64,000 nucleotides of DNA from an uncultured Bacteroidota bacterium (GCA_913055845.1 CAJXKO010000003.1:29915-93914), one strand, 5' to 3'; positions 47,163-56,909 are shown, counted from the first letter of the stretch. Notes: generated from the letters alone by a model not told the origin. Translations and numbers: made by a program.

Positions 47163-48098
47163 TTGCCTGTGCTCCGTCGCCCCCCACCTCTGCATCCCGG
47201 CGCCCCCATCGCCGTCGTCGCCCCCGCGAGCGCCCCCCGCTCCCGATCGACCTACGAGGAGGGGCTTGCTCGCCTTCGAGACCGGTACGATGTCCGAACC
47301 GCCTGGCATCCCGGGACCGAGCGCGGATATCTTGCGGCCCCAGACGCCGCTCGTGCTGAAGCGCTGCATCAAGCCTTCGAAGACCCCGAAATCCGTGGCA
47401 TCCTCTGCGTGCGGGGCGGCTACGGATGCCTTCGACTCTTGCCTCGAATTGACTGGACGCTCGCCCGCAAACATCCCACGCTATTGGTGGGCTACAGCGA
47501 CGTCACTGCCCTCCACCTCGCGCTGTACGCTCGAGCGGACGGGACGGGCCTCTCCGGACCGGTCGTTACCGAGTGGGCACAGGCTGATGCGGCCACGCTG
47601 AAGTCCTGCCAGCGTTGGTGCGAAGGAAGCACCGTCTCGGACCTGACCGCCCAAATGGACGCCTCAGTGAACGTCCTCGTGCCGGGAAGAGCATCGGGGC
47701 CGCTCCTGGGAGGCAACTTGTCCGTCCTTACACGACTACTGGGCACACCGTTTGCCCCATCCTTTGAGGGCGCGCTACTGGTGTTAGAAGAGGTTGCGGA
47801 GCCGCCGTACCGAGTGGACCGTATGCTGGCGCACCTGGAGCACGCAGGTGTGCTCGACGCCGTGTCCGGGGTCCTCTTAGGCACCTTCACGACTGGTGAC
47901 CTCGCCCCCGAAACACCTACCCTCTCCCTGAGCAGGGTGTTCAACGACTATTTCGCCAACCGTCCGTACCCGGTCGTGACGAACGTGCCCTACGGACACC
48001 AGCTTCCGCGCTGTAGCATTCCCATTGGGGTACCGGGCCAGATTCACGCAACCTCGTCGGCGGCTTCGCTCTGCGCCGAACCTGTGGTCGACGCGTGA
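47163..48098 (+). CDS. LD-carboxypeptidase (S66 family)
   Basis: A 311-residue serine peptidase that trims tetrapeptides to tripeptides of murein for recycling. The nucleophile serine is in LVGYSDVTALH, the glutamate in VLEEVAEPPYRVDRML and the histidine in NVPYGHQLPR, with GGYGCLRLL before. The start is TTG at 47163 or GTG at 47169. No signal peptide is present, so it acts in the cytoplasm. The protein is of normal length for the family. Confidence 0.9.
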   Translation: MPVLRRPPPLHPGAPIAVVAPASAPRSRSTYEEGLARLRDRYDVRTAWHPGTERGYLAAPDAARAEALHQAFEDPEIRGILCVRGGYGCLRLLPRIDWTLARKHPTLLVGYSDVTALHLALYARADGTGLSGPVVTEWAQADAATLKSCQRWCEGSTVSDLTAQMDASVNVLVPGRASGPLLGGNLSVLTRLLGTPFAPSFEGALLVLEEVAEPPYRVDRMLAHLEHAGVLDAVSGVLLGTFTTGDLAPETPTLSLSRVFNDYFANRPYPVVTNVPYGHQLPRCSIPIGVPGQIHATSSAASLCAEPVVDA

Positions 48099-48340
48099 CT
48101 TCTCATACAGGCCGCAAGGGGCTGGGCCCTGAGGGACGGGAAGCCTTTTTGGATTTTTGCTACGAACCGTCCCCCTTTTCACGACGGCGGAACTTTACCG
48201 GGCCCACGCGCGAACAAAAATGACCGCATTTGAGGAGTTACCTCCACAACGCCGCTGCCGCTTTCGGCCGTGGCGTTCCTTTTTTGGAAGGTGCGGCATT
48301 TCGCACTCGCGCGACTCTGCATCACATGGATCCCAGCAGT

Positions 48341-48820
48341 ATGGCTGACGACGAGACCGTTTACATGACCGAAGAGGGCCTTGAGGAACTCAAGGAAGAG
48401 CTCCACCGCCTCCGCACCAAGGAGCGCTCGCGCATCGCCGACGAAATTGCTGAGGCGCGGGCCAAGGGCGATTTGTCTGAAAACGCCGAGTACGACGCGG
48501 CCAAGGAGGAACAGGGAAAGCTCGAATCACGCATCGCGCAGATTGAGGACACCATTGCCCGGGCCCGGATCGTCGACGAGTCCACCGTCGACGACAGCAA
48601 AGCGTATATCTTGTCCGACGTAACCGTCGAAAACCTCGACAGTGGAGACGAGCAAACGTTCAAGCTCGTCTCGGAAGAGGAGGCCGACATTTCCCAAAAC
48701 AAAATCTCTGTCGAGAGTCCCATTGGCGAAGGACTGCTGGCCCAGGAAGAGGGCGACGAAGTGTCGATCGACGTGCCGGCCGGCACCGTCCGCTTCAAGA
48801 TCAAGGACATCTCACGCTAG
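48341..48820 (+). CDS. greA: Transcription elongation factor GreA
   Basis: A 159-residue protein (ATG at 48341, MADDETVYMTEEGLEEL); ATG at 48326 would add five residues. The N-terminal coiled-coil contains DLSENAEYDAAKEEQGKLESRI, with the acidic tip that enters the secondary channel of RNA polymerase to stimulate cleavage of backtracked RNA. The C-terminal FKBP-like domain ends PIGEGLLAQEEGDEVSIDVPAGTVRFKIKDI. It rescues stalled polymerase. There is no adjacent nusA or rpo gene. Confidence 0.95.
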   Translation: MADDETVYMTEEGLEELKEELHRLRTKERSRIADEIAEARAKGDLSENAEYDAAKEEQGKLESRIAQIEDTIARARIVDESTVDDSKAYILSDVTVENLDSGDEQTFKLVSEEEADISQNKISVESPIGEGLLAQEEGDEVSIDVPAGTVRFKIKDISR

Positions 48821-49072
48821 GTCCCCCGTGGCCCCACGCGGCGGGCCTGTACGGGTCCGCCAAAAAATGTCGGTCCCTGACTAACATCCAGCCAGACGTA
48901 CGGATTGGGCTCCACGTCCACGTTCCAATGGGTGGTCGTGAAGCAAACGGGAAAGCATCGGACGTCTGCCGGACAGCACGCCCGCGGGTCAGAAACCTCC
49001 GACGCGAGACTACCCCGAGCGTCCCTCTCCCCGCCCTCTGTTCATCCACCTGAGCGACTCTGCATCCCTCGC

Positions 49073-50122
49073 ATGCCCGACATCGACCTTCGTAGCGACA
49101 CCATCACGCGCCCCTCCGACGGCATGCGCCAGGCAATGGCCGAGGCTGAGGTGGGCGACGACGTGTACGGAGAGGACCCAACTATCAACCGACTTCAAGA
49201 CCGCGTGGCCGCTCTCCTCGACAAGGACGCGGCCCTGTTCGTGCCCTCCGGCACGATGGCCAACCAGATCTGTCTTCAGGTCCTCACCGATCCCGGCGAC
49301 GAAGTTCTCCTCGAGCGGAGCAGCCACGTCTTCAACTATGAATCGGGGGCAGCGGGGCTCCTCTCCGGAGTACAACTGCACCCACTCGACGGCGACCGGG
49401 GTCGCCTTGCGGCCGATCAAGTAGCGGATGCCGTGCGCCCCAACGCTGTGGTGGCCCCTCGCTCACGGGTGGTCTCCATCGAAAATACCGCCAACAAGGC
49501 CGGGGGCGTCGTGTACGCTCCGGATCGCATTCAGGCCATCGCCGAGGTGGCGGCGGACCATGACCTGTTCTTGCATCTCGATGGGGCGCGCCTCTGGAAT
49601 GCCGCCACGGCGCTGGGCGTGGACGAGGCCACACTGGCCACCCCTGCAGATTTAGTGTGGGTGGCCCTTTCGAAAGGCTTGGGGGCCCCCGCCGGGTCCG
49701 TCGTGGCGGGTCCTTCCAGCTTAATCGATGCCGCCCGTCGCACGCGGAAACAGTTTGGGGGCGGAATGCGCCAGGCCGGCATCTTGGCCGCGGCGGGCCT
49801 CTATGCAATTGCACACCACCGCCCCGACCTGTCGAAGGACCATGACAAAGCACAGCGGCTCGCCGAGGGCCTCGCCACCTGCCCACCTTTCACCGTGGAG
49901 CCGGACGACGTGGACACTAACATCGTGATCTTCGAGGTGCCCACCGGGCAGGCCGACCACATCGTGGACGAACTTCAGGCGGAAGGCATCTTGCTCACCC
50001 CATTCGGGCCATCCACCATTCGGGCTACGACACATCGCGACGTGTCGATGACGGCGATTGAGGAGGCGCTCCAGGCCATTAAGGCCTACGTGGACCGTCG
50101 TCTCACCTCTGCGACGCCGTAA
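49073..50122 (+). CDS. ltaE: Low-specificity L-threonine aldolase
   Basis: A 349-residue PLP enzyme cleaving L-threonine or allo-threonine to glycine and acetaldehyde. The start is [18 protein letters not shown] (ATG at 49073). It has [31 protein letters not shown], the substrate/PLP block [13 protein letters not shown] and the Schiff-base lysine in [16 protein letters not shown]. Acidic and proline residues are frequent. The open frame is 168 bases longer but lacks family sequence upstream. It is a single gene with a 252-base leader region after greA. Confidence 0.94.
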   Translation: MPDIDLRSDTITRPSDGMRQAMAEAEVGDDVYGEDPTINRLQDRVAALLDKDAALFVPSGTMANQICLQVLTDPGDEVLLERSSHVFNYESGAAGLLSGVQLHPLDGDRGRLAADQVADAVRPNAVVAPRSRVVSIENTANKAGGVVYAPDRIQAIAEVAADHDLFLHLDGARLWNAATALGVDEATLATPADLVWVALSKGLGAPAGSVVAGPSSLIDAARRTRKQFGGGMRQAGILAAAGLYAIAHHRPDLSKDHDKAQRLAEGLATCPPFTVEPDDVDTNIVIFEVPTGQADHIVDELQAEGILLTPFGPSTIRATTHRDVSMTAIEEALQAIKAYVDRRLTSATP

Positions 50123-50134
50123 AGGAGCGGCGAA

Positions 50135-50746
50135 CTACGGGACTACCCAACTCCCCTCGAAAGTTTCCTTTTCTGGCTGGTACTTGAATCGTGCTCGGTA
50201 GTGCCCCTCTGGATGCAGATGGAGCCACTCTACCTCATCGATCACCGTCCGAACTGCAGCGAAATGCTGTCGGCCTTCCGCCACGTCGTCGTCGGTGACG
50301 GACTCGGACTTGACGACCGGACGCAACCCGTCCTCAGGCACCTCTAGCGGCGTCCCCGGACTCGGCGGGCGCACGTAAACAGTGAGGGACGCCGGAGACT
50401 GGCTTTCCCACAGTGCCATGGCCACCTCATCGTCAAGATGGACGGTGCCCGTACCGTACAGCCGAATTTGCTGCCGGGTCTCCGGGTCCCATCCATGCCA
50501 CGCGATTCGATTATTGGCACGCAACGCCTCCACCTTTCCCGAGCGGCGATCCGTGTGAAACTGAAGTCGGCGGTCTTCTGGTGCCACTGTGCGCAACACA
50601 ACAGTGCGGAGGTCGGGGGCCTCTTCCTGTACTGTGCCGAATGTGAGGGTACGGTACGGATGACCGGGCTCCTGGGCAGCAGCCTCTAGCCGCTCCCATA
50701 CCAACTCGCGTACCGCGTCGAGGTCTTCGTAACGAGGCAGTTCCAT
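50135..50746 (-). CDS. Pyridoxamine 5'-phosphate oxidase-like FMN-binding protein
   Basis: A 203-residue split-barrel flavoprotein (ATG at 50746; a GTG three bases earlier is possible). The central parts fit the PNPOx-like fold: TVVLRTVAPEDRRLQFHTDRRSGKVEALRANNRIAWHGWDPE, then IRLYGTGTVHLDDEVA, and the C-terminal WLHLHPEGHYRARF. In PdxH the substrate-binding residues and the RxPxxWGG-type end are conserved; these are not clear here, so it belongs to the broader Alr4036/HugZ-like group. Function is open. It converges on ltaE by 12 bases. Confidence 0.82.
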   Translation of the reverse strand: MELPRYEDLDAVRELVWERLEAAAQEPGHPYRTLTFGTVQEEAPDLRTVVLRTVAPEDRRLQFHTDRRSGKVEALRANNRIAWHGWDPETRQQIRLYGTGTVHLDDEVAMALWESQSPASLTVYVRPPSPGTPLEVPEDGLRPVVKSESVTDDDVAEGRQHFAAVRTVIDEVEWLHLHPEGHYRARFKYQPEKETFEGSWVVP

Positions 50747-50800
50747 CACTGAAAAAACGGATTCAGAAAGACGAAAAATCAGGATGCCCCCTATCTTGGC

Positions 50801-51463
50801 TCAAGCCGCCCGGCGAATTGAGACCCGCAGGGGCGCCAATCCCGCGGCGGTGGCCCGCAGCTCATCACCCTCGTGCACTGGTCCGACGCCCGAGGGGGTG
50901 CCCGTATAGAGCAGATCACCCGGCGACAACGTAAAGATTTGTGAGCAGTAGTGCACCAGCTCATTGACCGGAAAGAACAGGCGGCGCGTGTTTGCCTCTT
51001 GTCGGACATCGTCGTTTACTGTGAGTCGCAGCGTCAGGTCCTGAGGATCGTCGACTGCCGAGGCCGGCGTAAGGGGCCCAAGTGGTGCAAAGGTGTCGAA
51101 CCCCTTGGCGACCGACCAGGGGTGGCGCCGGTCTTTGGCTGCCTGCTGGAGGTCGCGGGCAGTCATGTCGAGCCCGAGGGCGTACCCGGCCACGTGGTCG
51201 AGGGCCTTGTCCCGGGCAATGTTCTTTCCGGTACTGCCGATGACGGCAACCAGCTCAACCTCGTGATGAACTTCGTCGGACTGCGACGGGAGTTGGACCG
51301 CCTCGTCCGTTCGAACGATTGCGGACGGGGGCTTCAGAAAAACCATGGGCTGGTCTGGGACCGATCGGTCCATTTCCGCGGCGTGGTCGGCGTAGTTCCG
51401 CCCGATACAGAGGATCTTGCCGACGTGGGTGGGGGTTGAGCGCCCTGGGAGATCGATCTTCAT
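50801..51463 (-). CDS. Fumarylacetoacetate hydrolase family protein (FAHD1-like)
   Basis: A 220-residue FAH-fold enzyme. It has ILCIGRNYADHAAEM, PMVFLKPPSAIV, the metal-binding HHEVELVAVIG (E-x-E), GYALGLDMTARDLQ, WSVAKGFDTFAPLGP and LLYTGTPSGVGPV. This spread is that of the FAHD1/acylpyruvase/oxaloacetate decarboxylase group rather than a tyrosine-pathway hydrolase. The start is ATG at 51463; it is divergent from rplU by 131 bases. No aromatic-catabolism gene accompanies it. Confidence 0.9.
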   Translation of the reverse strand: MKIDLPGRSTPTHVGKILCIGRNYADHAAEMDRSVPDQPMVFLKPPSAIVRTDEAVQLPSQSDEVHHEVELVAVIGSTGKNIARDKALDHVAGYALGLDMTARDLQQAAKDRRHPWSVAKGFDTFAPLGPLTPASAVDDPQDLTLRLTVNDDVRQEANTRRLFFPVNELVHYCSQIFTLSPGDLLYTGTPSGVGPVHEGDELRATAAGLAPLRVSIRRAA

Positions 51464-51594
51464 GCGAAACGGAAGGGGGAGTTCATAAAGGTCGGAACGG
51501 ATCTTCGGCCGTTGCGTGGCTTAGCCTCGGCACAAGTCAAAACGGTCACTCTCGCGTCGGTAATCAACCCGGCGCTCCAAAGCAGAGACGCCTT

Positions 51595-51981
51595 ATGTAC
51601 GCAATTGTTGACGTCAAAGACAAGCAATTCAAAGTTCGAGAGGGCGACACCCTGTATGTCCCCTTCCACTCGGAGGCCGAAGCCGACCAGCAACTCACGC
51701 TGGATCGGGTCCTTCTCGTGTCTGACGGGGACGGCGACGCTACGATCGGGACCCCCACGGTCGCCGACGCCACGGTCACGGCCCGCGTGTTGGAGCACGT
51801 AAAGGGCGACAAGGTGCTCGTGTTTAAGAAGAAACGGCGTAAGCGGTACCGCGTAAAACGGGGACACCGACAGCAGTATACTCAGATTGAGATTGAATCC
51901 CTGAACGTCAATGGGGAAACCGGCTCGGCGGAATCTGAGGCGTCTGACACGGACCCGGCCGATGAACCTGTGGAGGCGTAA
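51595..51981 (+). CDS. rplU: 50S ribosomal protein L21 with acidic tail
   Basis: A 128-residue ribosomal protein, starting MYAIVDVKDKQFKVREGDTLYVP. The core ends with the basic VFKKKRRKRYRVKRGHRQQYTQIEIESL block, then an added tail of about 25 residues that is almost wholly Glu, Asp, Ser, Ala and Gly. Such a tail is not part of the common L21 core and fits a salt-in halophile. It heads the usual rplU-rpmA pair and is 45 bases upstream of rpmA. Confidence 0.97.
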   Translation: MYAIVDVKDKQFKVREGDTLYVPFHSEAEADQQLTLDRVLLVSDGDGDATIGTPTVADATVTARVLEHVKGDKVLVFKKKRRKRYRVKRGHRQQYTQIEIESLNVNGETGSAESEASDTDPADEPVEA

Positions 51982-52026
51982 GCCTCTCCCTGCACTAACT
52001 TGCGAACGAAGTTCTGCGAGGTTGCT

Positions 52027-52287
52027 ATGGCTCACAAAAAAGCAATGGGGTCGACGGAAAACACCCGTGACTCCAATCCCAGTTATCTTGGCGTAAAGGC
52101 CTACGGGGGCGAGCACGTGCACGCGGGCAGCATCATCGTCCGCCAGCGCGGCACCAAGTTCCACCCCGGGCACAATGTAGGGCGGGGGAGCGACGATACG
52201 TTGTTTGCGAAGGACCACGGCGTTGTGAAATTCGCCCGGAGCGGCGGGGATCGCCAATACGTTCACGTCGTGCCGGAAGAGGCATAG
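52027..52287 (+). CDS. rpmA: 50S ribosomal protein L27
   Basis: An 86-residue protein beginning [31 protein letters not shown], whose N-terminal tail reaches the peptidyl-transferase centre. [23 protein letters not shown] and [17 protein letters not shown] are conserved. There is no cleavable N-terminal extension of the Firmicutes type. It follows rplU and is followed by an intrinsic terminator; the rest of the usual obgE neighbourhood is absent. Confidence 0.97.
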   Translation: MAHKKAMGSTENTRDSNPSYLGVKAYGGEHVHAGSIIVRQRGTKFHPGHNVGRGSDDTLFAKDHGVVKFARSGGDRQYVHVVPEEA

Positions 52288-52334
52288 TCCTTCCTTTTTG
52301 GCCGTTCCATTCTGGCCTGCAAGGAGCTCCTCTC

Positions 52335-52357
52335 GCCCCTGGCGAAAGGGGCTTTTT
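52335..52357 (+). terminator. Intrinsic terminator after rplU-rpmA
   Basis: A GCCCCT stem pairs with AGGGGC across a six-base loop, followed by five T residues on the plus strand. It lies 47 bases after the rpmA stop codon and before the next gene in the same direction. Confidence 0.85.
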
Positions 52358-52407
52358 GTATTTTGCGTCATCTCACTGCCTAGTGGGCGCCCCCCTCCCT
52401 CCTCCCC

Positions 52408-53649
52408 ATGTCTAGTCCGCCGATCCCATCCGACTACCGGTTTCCGGATCCCCCTACAGCTGTGGAGTTGCGCGCCTTTACGCACGGCCTACAGCCGCAG
52501 CGCGTGCCGGTGATGATGGAGCACTTTGCAGAAGACTGGCGCCGCTTCGGGGTGGATGCCTGGAACGAGATCCCCAACCATTGGCGCCCCGAGAGTGGAG
52601 ATCCGGTGGGATGGTGGACCTTGCCCACATATTTGGGCAACCAGTTTATTGCCCCCCTTCTGGACGCGCCCTCCGGAACCTGCATCCTGCAGCCAAGCGT
52701 GCACTGGACCGTGCAGTGCCTCCTCTCGAGCCCAGAGCTGGCGGCCCGAGGGAGTGACGTACTGGTACCGGAGACGGCGTTCCCGTCGGTCTTGCACAGC
52801 GTGAAACAGTGGAGTCACCTCCGCGACCTGTCGCCCCATGTCGTCCCGTCCACGTCGGAGCAGCGTGTGGACCAGACGACCCTGCTCGACGCCATTGGCC
52901 CGACCACCGCGCTGGTGGCCCTTAGCCACGTTGGGTTCACAACCGGCGCCCGCCTCTCCTCCTCGTTCGTGCGCACAGTGGCCGACCGAGTTCACGCCCA
53001 CGACGGATTGTTGCTGCTCGATGGCTACCACGCCGCCGCGACCCAGCCCATCAATGTGACCGAGCTTGGTTGCGACCTCTACGTCGGAGGGCTCCTGAAA
53101 GAGGCATCTGGATCATCGGGCAATGCCTTTCTCTACGTCCGCGATGGCCTCACACTGACCCCCCGACTGACCGGCTGGTTTGGGGACGCAGCGCCCTTTG
53201 AGTTCCGCCCAGCCCCCGAGCCCCATCCCGATGTGCGCCGACGCTTCCTTGGAGGCACCACGGCCGTAGCGCCCATGTACCACGCGGTCGAGGGCGTTCG
53301 TCTCCTCCTTGACCTGGGGCTCGACACCGTTCGCGACCACTCACTCGCCCTCACAGACCGCGCCCTCGACCACGCCGACGCGCTAGACCTGCCCCTGCGC
53401 TCTCCGCGCCCGCCGGCAGAGCGAAGCGCCATGGTCCTGCTGGAGATTCCCGACGCGGAACAGCTGGTGGCTTACCTCAAGCGTCACCATGTGTACACCG
53501 ACAGCCGCCGCAACGACGTCCTCCGCCTAGCCCCCTTTCTCTGGAATACCCCCGCAGACATCGATCGCGCGTTCGCCCTCATCGAGAAGGGACTCTCCAC
53601 CGGAGCCTACAAGGAGGTGCCGGTCGACTCCCACGGCCCGGTCACGTAG
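52408..53649 (+). CDS. Kynureninase-like class V aminotransferase-fold PLP protein
   Basis: A 413-residue PLP-dependent fold type I protein. The internal-aldimine lysine is in YVGGLLKEASGSSGNAFLYV, which follows the LLLDGYHAAATQPINVTELGCDLYVGG cofactor-binding strand. The spacing and the later GTTAVAPMYHAVEGVRLLLDLGLD resemble kynureninase and related class V enzymes. True kynureninase has a different motif around the lysine, so the substrate is uncertain. No other tryptophan-degradation gene is nearby. The 3' end overlaps the convergent MtfA-like gene by eight bases. Confidence 0.78.
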   Translation: MSSPPIPSDYRFPDPPTAVELRAFTHGLQPQRVPVMMEHFAEDWRRFGVDAWNEIPNHWRPESGDPVGWWTLPTYLGNQFIAPLLDAPSGTCILQPSVHWTVQCLLSSPELAARGSDVLVPETAFPSVLHSVKQWSHLRDLSPHVVPSTSEQRVDQTTLLDAIGPTTALVALSHVGFTTGARLSSSFVRTVADRVHAHDGLLLLDGYHAAATQPINVTELGCDLYVGGLLKEASGSSGNAFLYVRDGLTLTPRLTGWFGDAAPFEFRPAPEPHPDVRRRFLGGTTAVAPMYHAVEGVRLLLDLGLDTVRDHSLALTDRALDHADALDLPLRSPRPPAERSAMVLLEIPDAEQLVAYLKRHHVYTDSRRNDVLRLAPFLWNTPADIDRAFALIEKGLSTGAYKEVPVDSHGPVT

Positions 53650-54586
53650 GAGAGGGCTCCTCCCGGGTCTCGTTCGATGCCGACGGCCCCTCATCAAGCA
53701 CGGCGGAGTCGTTTTCTAGCACGGTCCCAGTGCGCGGGTCGAGCCGAAAGAAGGACACGAGTGCCCGGAATAGATCCTCGTGGCCACGGGCCATCGGCTC
53801 GGGCTGCTCGAAGAAATGCTCCACCGCCACGGCAAAGAACTCGGAGGGGGCCTCGGCGGCGTACGGACGGAGCAGCGACCGGCCCTGTCGTACCCGGCGC
53901 ATCTCGTCGCGCACGAGGGCCTGCCAGTCGGGAGCCGAAACGGGGGCTACGAGGGACGGCACCCCATCCGCCCCTTCGTTGTCGAAGTCGAAAAGGTGTG
54001 CCAACTCGTGCAACACCACGTTGTTGCCGTCGTCGGGCTGGCTCCATGCCTCCTCCACGGACGCGACCGTGAGGATAATTGGCCCCTGCTGATGGGCCAT
54101 CCCGTCGTAGCTGGCCGTCATGGTGTCGTGATAGGTGTCATCGAACCGTTCCGGGTAGAACAGGACTGAGCGACTTCCCGGAAGCTCCCACGAGGGCCGT
54201 CCATGCAGTAGAACCGCAATCCCCGCCGCCACACTAAGGCGCAACGGATCGGTGACGGTCACCCCGCCCACCCCCTCGAACGAGTACTCGTCAAGCACGA
54301 ACCGGACATCCCGCTCGAAAGCATCCTGACCATCGCCGGCGAGCTGCCGGTAGAGGGGCACATGCACCTGCAGCCATCGCCGCTGGGCCCTAGGCAATCC
54401 TTCCCGCGCCAGGGCCCACCGCCGCCAGGGCCGGCGAAGGCCGATAGCAAGCACGAGGAGCGCCGGCACGACGCCGAGAAGAGGCCCACCCAAGGCCATC
54501 TCGTGCCCAATAATCCCAACAGCCCCCCCCAGGACAAGGGCGAGAAGCCCTGTGGTAATTACGGATGAGCGACGAACGATGCGCAT
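53642..54586 (-). CDS. MtfA-like zinc peptidase (M90) with N-terminal membrane anchor
   Basis: A 314-residue protein. Residues 10-50 form two hydrophobic helices; the rest matches the M90 family, known from the MtfA/DgsA anti-repressor. The gluzincin-type HELAH motif is at 193-197 with FDF following, and the third zinc ligand is likely E249 in PSEFFAVAVEHFFEQP. SWELPGSRSVLFYPERFDD is typical. Classic MtfA is soluble and binds the repressor Mlc; a membrane-anchored form implies another role. The C-terminal tail is polar and acidic. Confidence 0.87.
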   Translation of the reverse strand: MRIVRRSSVITTGLLALVLGGAVGIIGHEMALGGPLLGVVPALLVLAIGLRRPWRRWALAREGLPRAQRRWLQVHVPLYRQLAGDGQDAFERDVRFVLDEYSFEGVGGVTVTDPLRLSVAAGIAVLLHGRPSWELPGSRSVLFYPERFDDTYHDTMTASYDGMAHQQGPIILTVASVEEAWSQPDDGNNVVLHELAHLFDFDNEGADGVPSLVAPVSAPDWQALVRDEMRRVRQGRSLLRPYAAEAPSEFFAVAVEHFFEQPEPMARGHEDLFRALVSFFRLDPRTGTVLENDSAVLDEGPSASNETREEPSPT

Positions 54587-54833
54587 GCAGGCCGTGACGC
54601 CAGATTAGAGTGCTGTGGGCGGTTGCAACGCCCAACGGTTGTGTGGAGGTTACGTCAACGCTGCTAGCTTGTGCCGTGTTTGTCACCGCAATTCTTCATG
54701 GAAGACGTAGGGGCCTATTGGACTGTACGGGCGAACAATTCTTCGCGACCGGAGGTACAGTAGAGACGATTGTGTTGTAGCCGCGTGACATTCTCGGTCT
54801 TTTTCCGCTTCATTCACCAACCCTCACGTCCCC

Positions 54834-56909
54834 ATGGGCGCAATGAATACGCTCCGGCAGAATACCGGGGTGATTCTCTGGATTCTTGTACTCTCCTTCG
54901 GAATCATCTGGACTTTGCAGGATTCCGATGTCTTTTCGGCGATGAACCAGCAGAACCGGAGCGTTGCGACAGTGAATGGGAGCCCCATTCAGCAGCAGGA
55001 GTACCAGCAAACACTTGAGCGGCTTCGCCAGCGCTTTCAGCAGCAACTGGGGGGGGACCTAAACCCGCAAATGCAGCAACGCATGCGGGAGCAGGCCTAC
55101 AACCGGGTTGTAAACCAAAAACTGCGCGAGCAGGAGATGAGTCAGCTGGGGATCTCAGTGACCGACTCTGAGGTTGAGAACATGGTGTTTGGGGAAAATC
55201 CACACCCGCTTATTCGTCAACAGTTTGCCGACTCGACCGGCCAGATCAACTACCAGCTGCTGCAAAACCTAGCCCAAGACCCTCAGAGAAAGCAGCAGTG
55301 GCTTCAGATCGAGCAGTTCCTGCGCCAGCAGCGTCGACAGCAGAAGATGAACTCGCTCGTGCAGTCCACCATCCAGGTCTCCGAGCAGGACATCAAGAAC
55401 TACTACCAGCGCCAAAACAGCGCCGCCTCGGCCCGCTACGTCTCGCTGCGATACGCCCGTGTGCCCGACGATTCAATTTCTGTGACGGAGTCGGACCTCC
55501 GCAGTTACTACGAGGAAAACCGAGAGGACTTTAAGCGTCAAAAGACCGTTACGATCGAATATGCGACGACCTCAAAAGAGGCGACCGGCAAGGACTCCAC
55601 GGCAATCGCCAGTGACCTCCGCGAGCTGCGGAGCGGCTTTACCACCACCGAAGACGATTCCCTCTTCCTCGTCAACAATGCCTCCGACACAGACTATTCC
55701 AGCAGTTATCGCACCCCGGACCAGATGAGCGAGTCCGTGGCTGACTCCGTGTACTCGAATCTGGAGACGGGTCGCATCGTAGGTCCCGTATTTGGTGGCG
55801 GACAGGCCCATCTCATCAAGATTCGGGACACGCAGCCCGCCGAGACCGACTACGCTCACGCCCGCCACATTCTGCTGAAGACAGATCAGGACGACCCGGA
55901 GCTGATGGGGCGTCTGCAGGCCCTTCGCGACTCGATTGAGTCGGGTGCTGCCTCCTTTGCCGAAATGGCCCGCCAATACTCCGACGATCAATCTGCCTCG
56001 CAGGGGGGCGACCTGGGATGGTTCTCGCAGGGCAGTATGGTCGAGTCGTTTAGCGATGCGGTCTTCGAGGCCGAGGCCGGCAGTCTTGTGGGCCCTATCC
56101 GCTCAGAATTCGGCTACCACCTGATTCACGTCGAGGCCCGCGCGTCCGAGGCCGTACAGATAGCCAACCTGGCTTACAACCTGACCCCGAGCCAGTCGAC
56201 TCTATCGGACAAGGAGAGTGAACTTGGCGACTTGGCCTACTTCGCGGAGGAGAGCGGCAACTTCCGCCAGGAAGCTGAGCGCCTCAATCTTTCCGTGGAG
56301 GAAGTGGAGGTGGAGACGGGTCAGTCTTCGATTCCAGGGATCGGCCAGAGTCCCGCCCTGTCTCAGTTCTTGGAGTCGGCCTCCACAGGTGCCATCAGCG
56401 ACGTGGTGGAGATGAGCGATAAATTCGTAGTCGCCCGCGTCACTAACGTCACCCCCGAAGGGTACCGCTCTTTCAGTGAGGTTCAATCGCAGATTCGTCC
56501 GCAGGTTGCCCTTCAGAAGAAGCGAGCGGTGCAGGTGCGCCGGATGAAACGAGCCCTCACCCAGAACAGCTTTGAGGCCCTGCCCTCGGTACTGGGTACG
56601 GATCTGCGGTCCCAGTCAGACATCACGTTTAGCACCAATAGCGTCCCCGGGCTTGGTCGCGAACCGAAGTTTTCGGGAACAGTTTTCGGACTTGAGGAGG
56701 GCGAGACCTCGAACGTGGTGGAGGGAGCCAACGCCGCATTCGTCGTCCAGGTGACGCAGAAGACCACTCCGCCTCCCCTCACTGCCCAGAAGCGACAGCA
56801 GATTCGAAATCAGCTACTGAAAGAACGGCGGAAGCAGGTTGCGTCGGACTGGATTGCGGCCCTGAAGGAAGAGGCCACGATCGAGGACAACCGATCACAG
56901 TTCCGCTAA
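54834..56909 (+). CDS. PpiD-like membrane-anchored peptidyl-prolyl isomerase
   Basis: A 691-residue periplasmic foldase starting MGAMNTLRQNTGVILWILVLSFGIIW. One membrane anchor is at 10-28, then a SurA-N-type chaperone region with VNGSPIQQQEYQQTLERLRQRFQQQ and many Gln residues. A parvulin rotamase domain covers about residues 339-432 (YAHARHILLKTD, GDLGWFSQGSMV, FGYHLIHVEAR), and a further SurA-like segment follows. It assists outer-membrane protein folding. The gene is divergent from the MtfA-like gene (247 bases). Confidence 0.92.
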   Translation: MGAMNTLRQNTGVILWILVLSFGIIWTLQDSDVFSAMNQQNRSVATVNGSPIQQQEYQQTLERLRQRFQQQLGGDLNPQMQQRMREQAYNRVVNQKLREQEMSQLGISVTDSEVENMVFGENPHPLIRQQFADSTGQINYQLLQNLAQDPQRKQQWLQIEQFLRQQRRQQKMNSLVQSTIQVSEQDIKNYYQRQNSAASARYVSLRYARVPDDSISVTESDLRSYYEENREDFKRQKTVTIEYATTSKEATGKDSTAIASDLRELRSGFTTTEDDSLFLVNNASDTDYSSSYRTPDQMSESVADSVYSNLETGRIVGPVFGGGQAHLIKIRDTQPAETDYAHARHILLKTDQDDPELMGRLQALRDSIESGAASFAEMARQYSDDQSASQGGDLGWFSQGSMVESFSDAVFEAEAGSLVGPIRSEFGYHLIHVEARASEAVQIANLAYNLTPSQSTLSDKESELGDLAYFAEESGNFRQEAERLNLSVEEVEVETGQSSIPGIGQSPALSQFLESASTGAISDVVEMSDKFVVARVTNVTPEGYRSFSEVQSQIRPQVALQKKRAVQVRRMKRALTQNSFEALPSVLGTDLRSQSDITFSTNSVPGLGREPKFSGTVFGLEEGETSNVVEGANAAFVVQVTQKTTPPPLTAQKRQQIRNQLLKERRKQVASDWIAALKEEATIEDNRSQFR

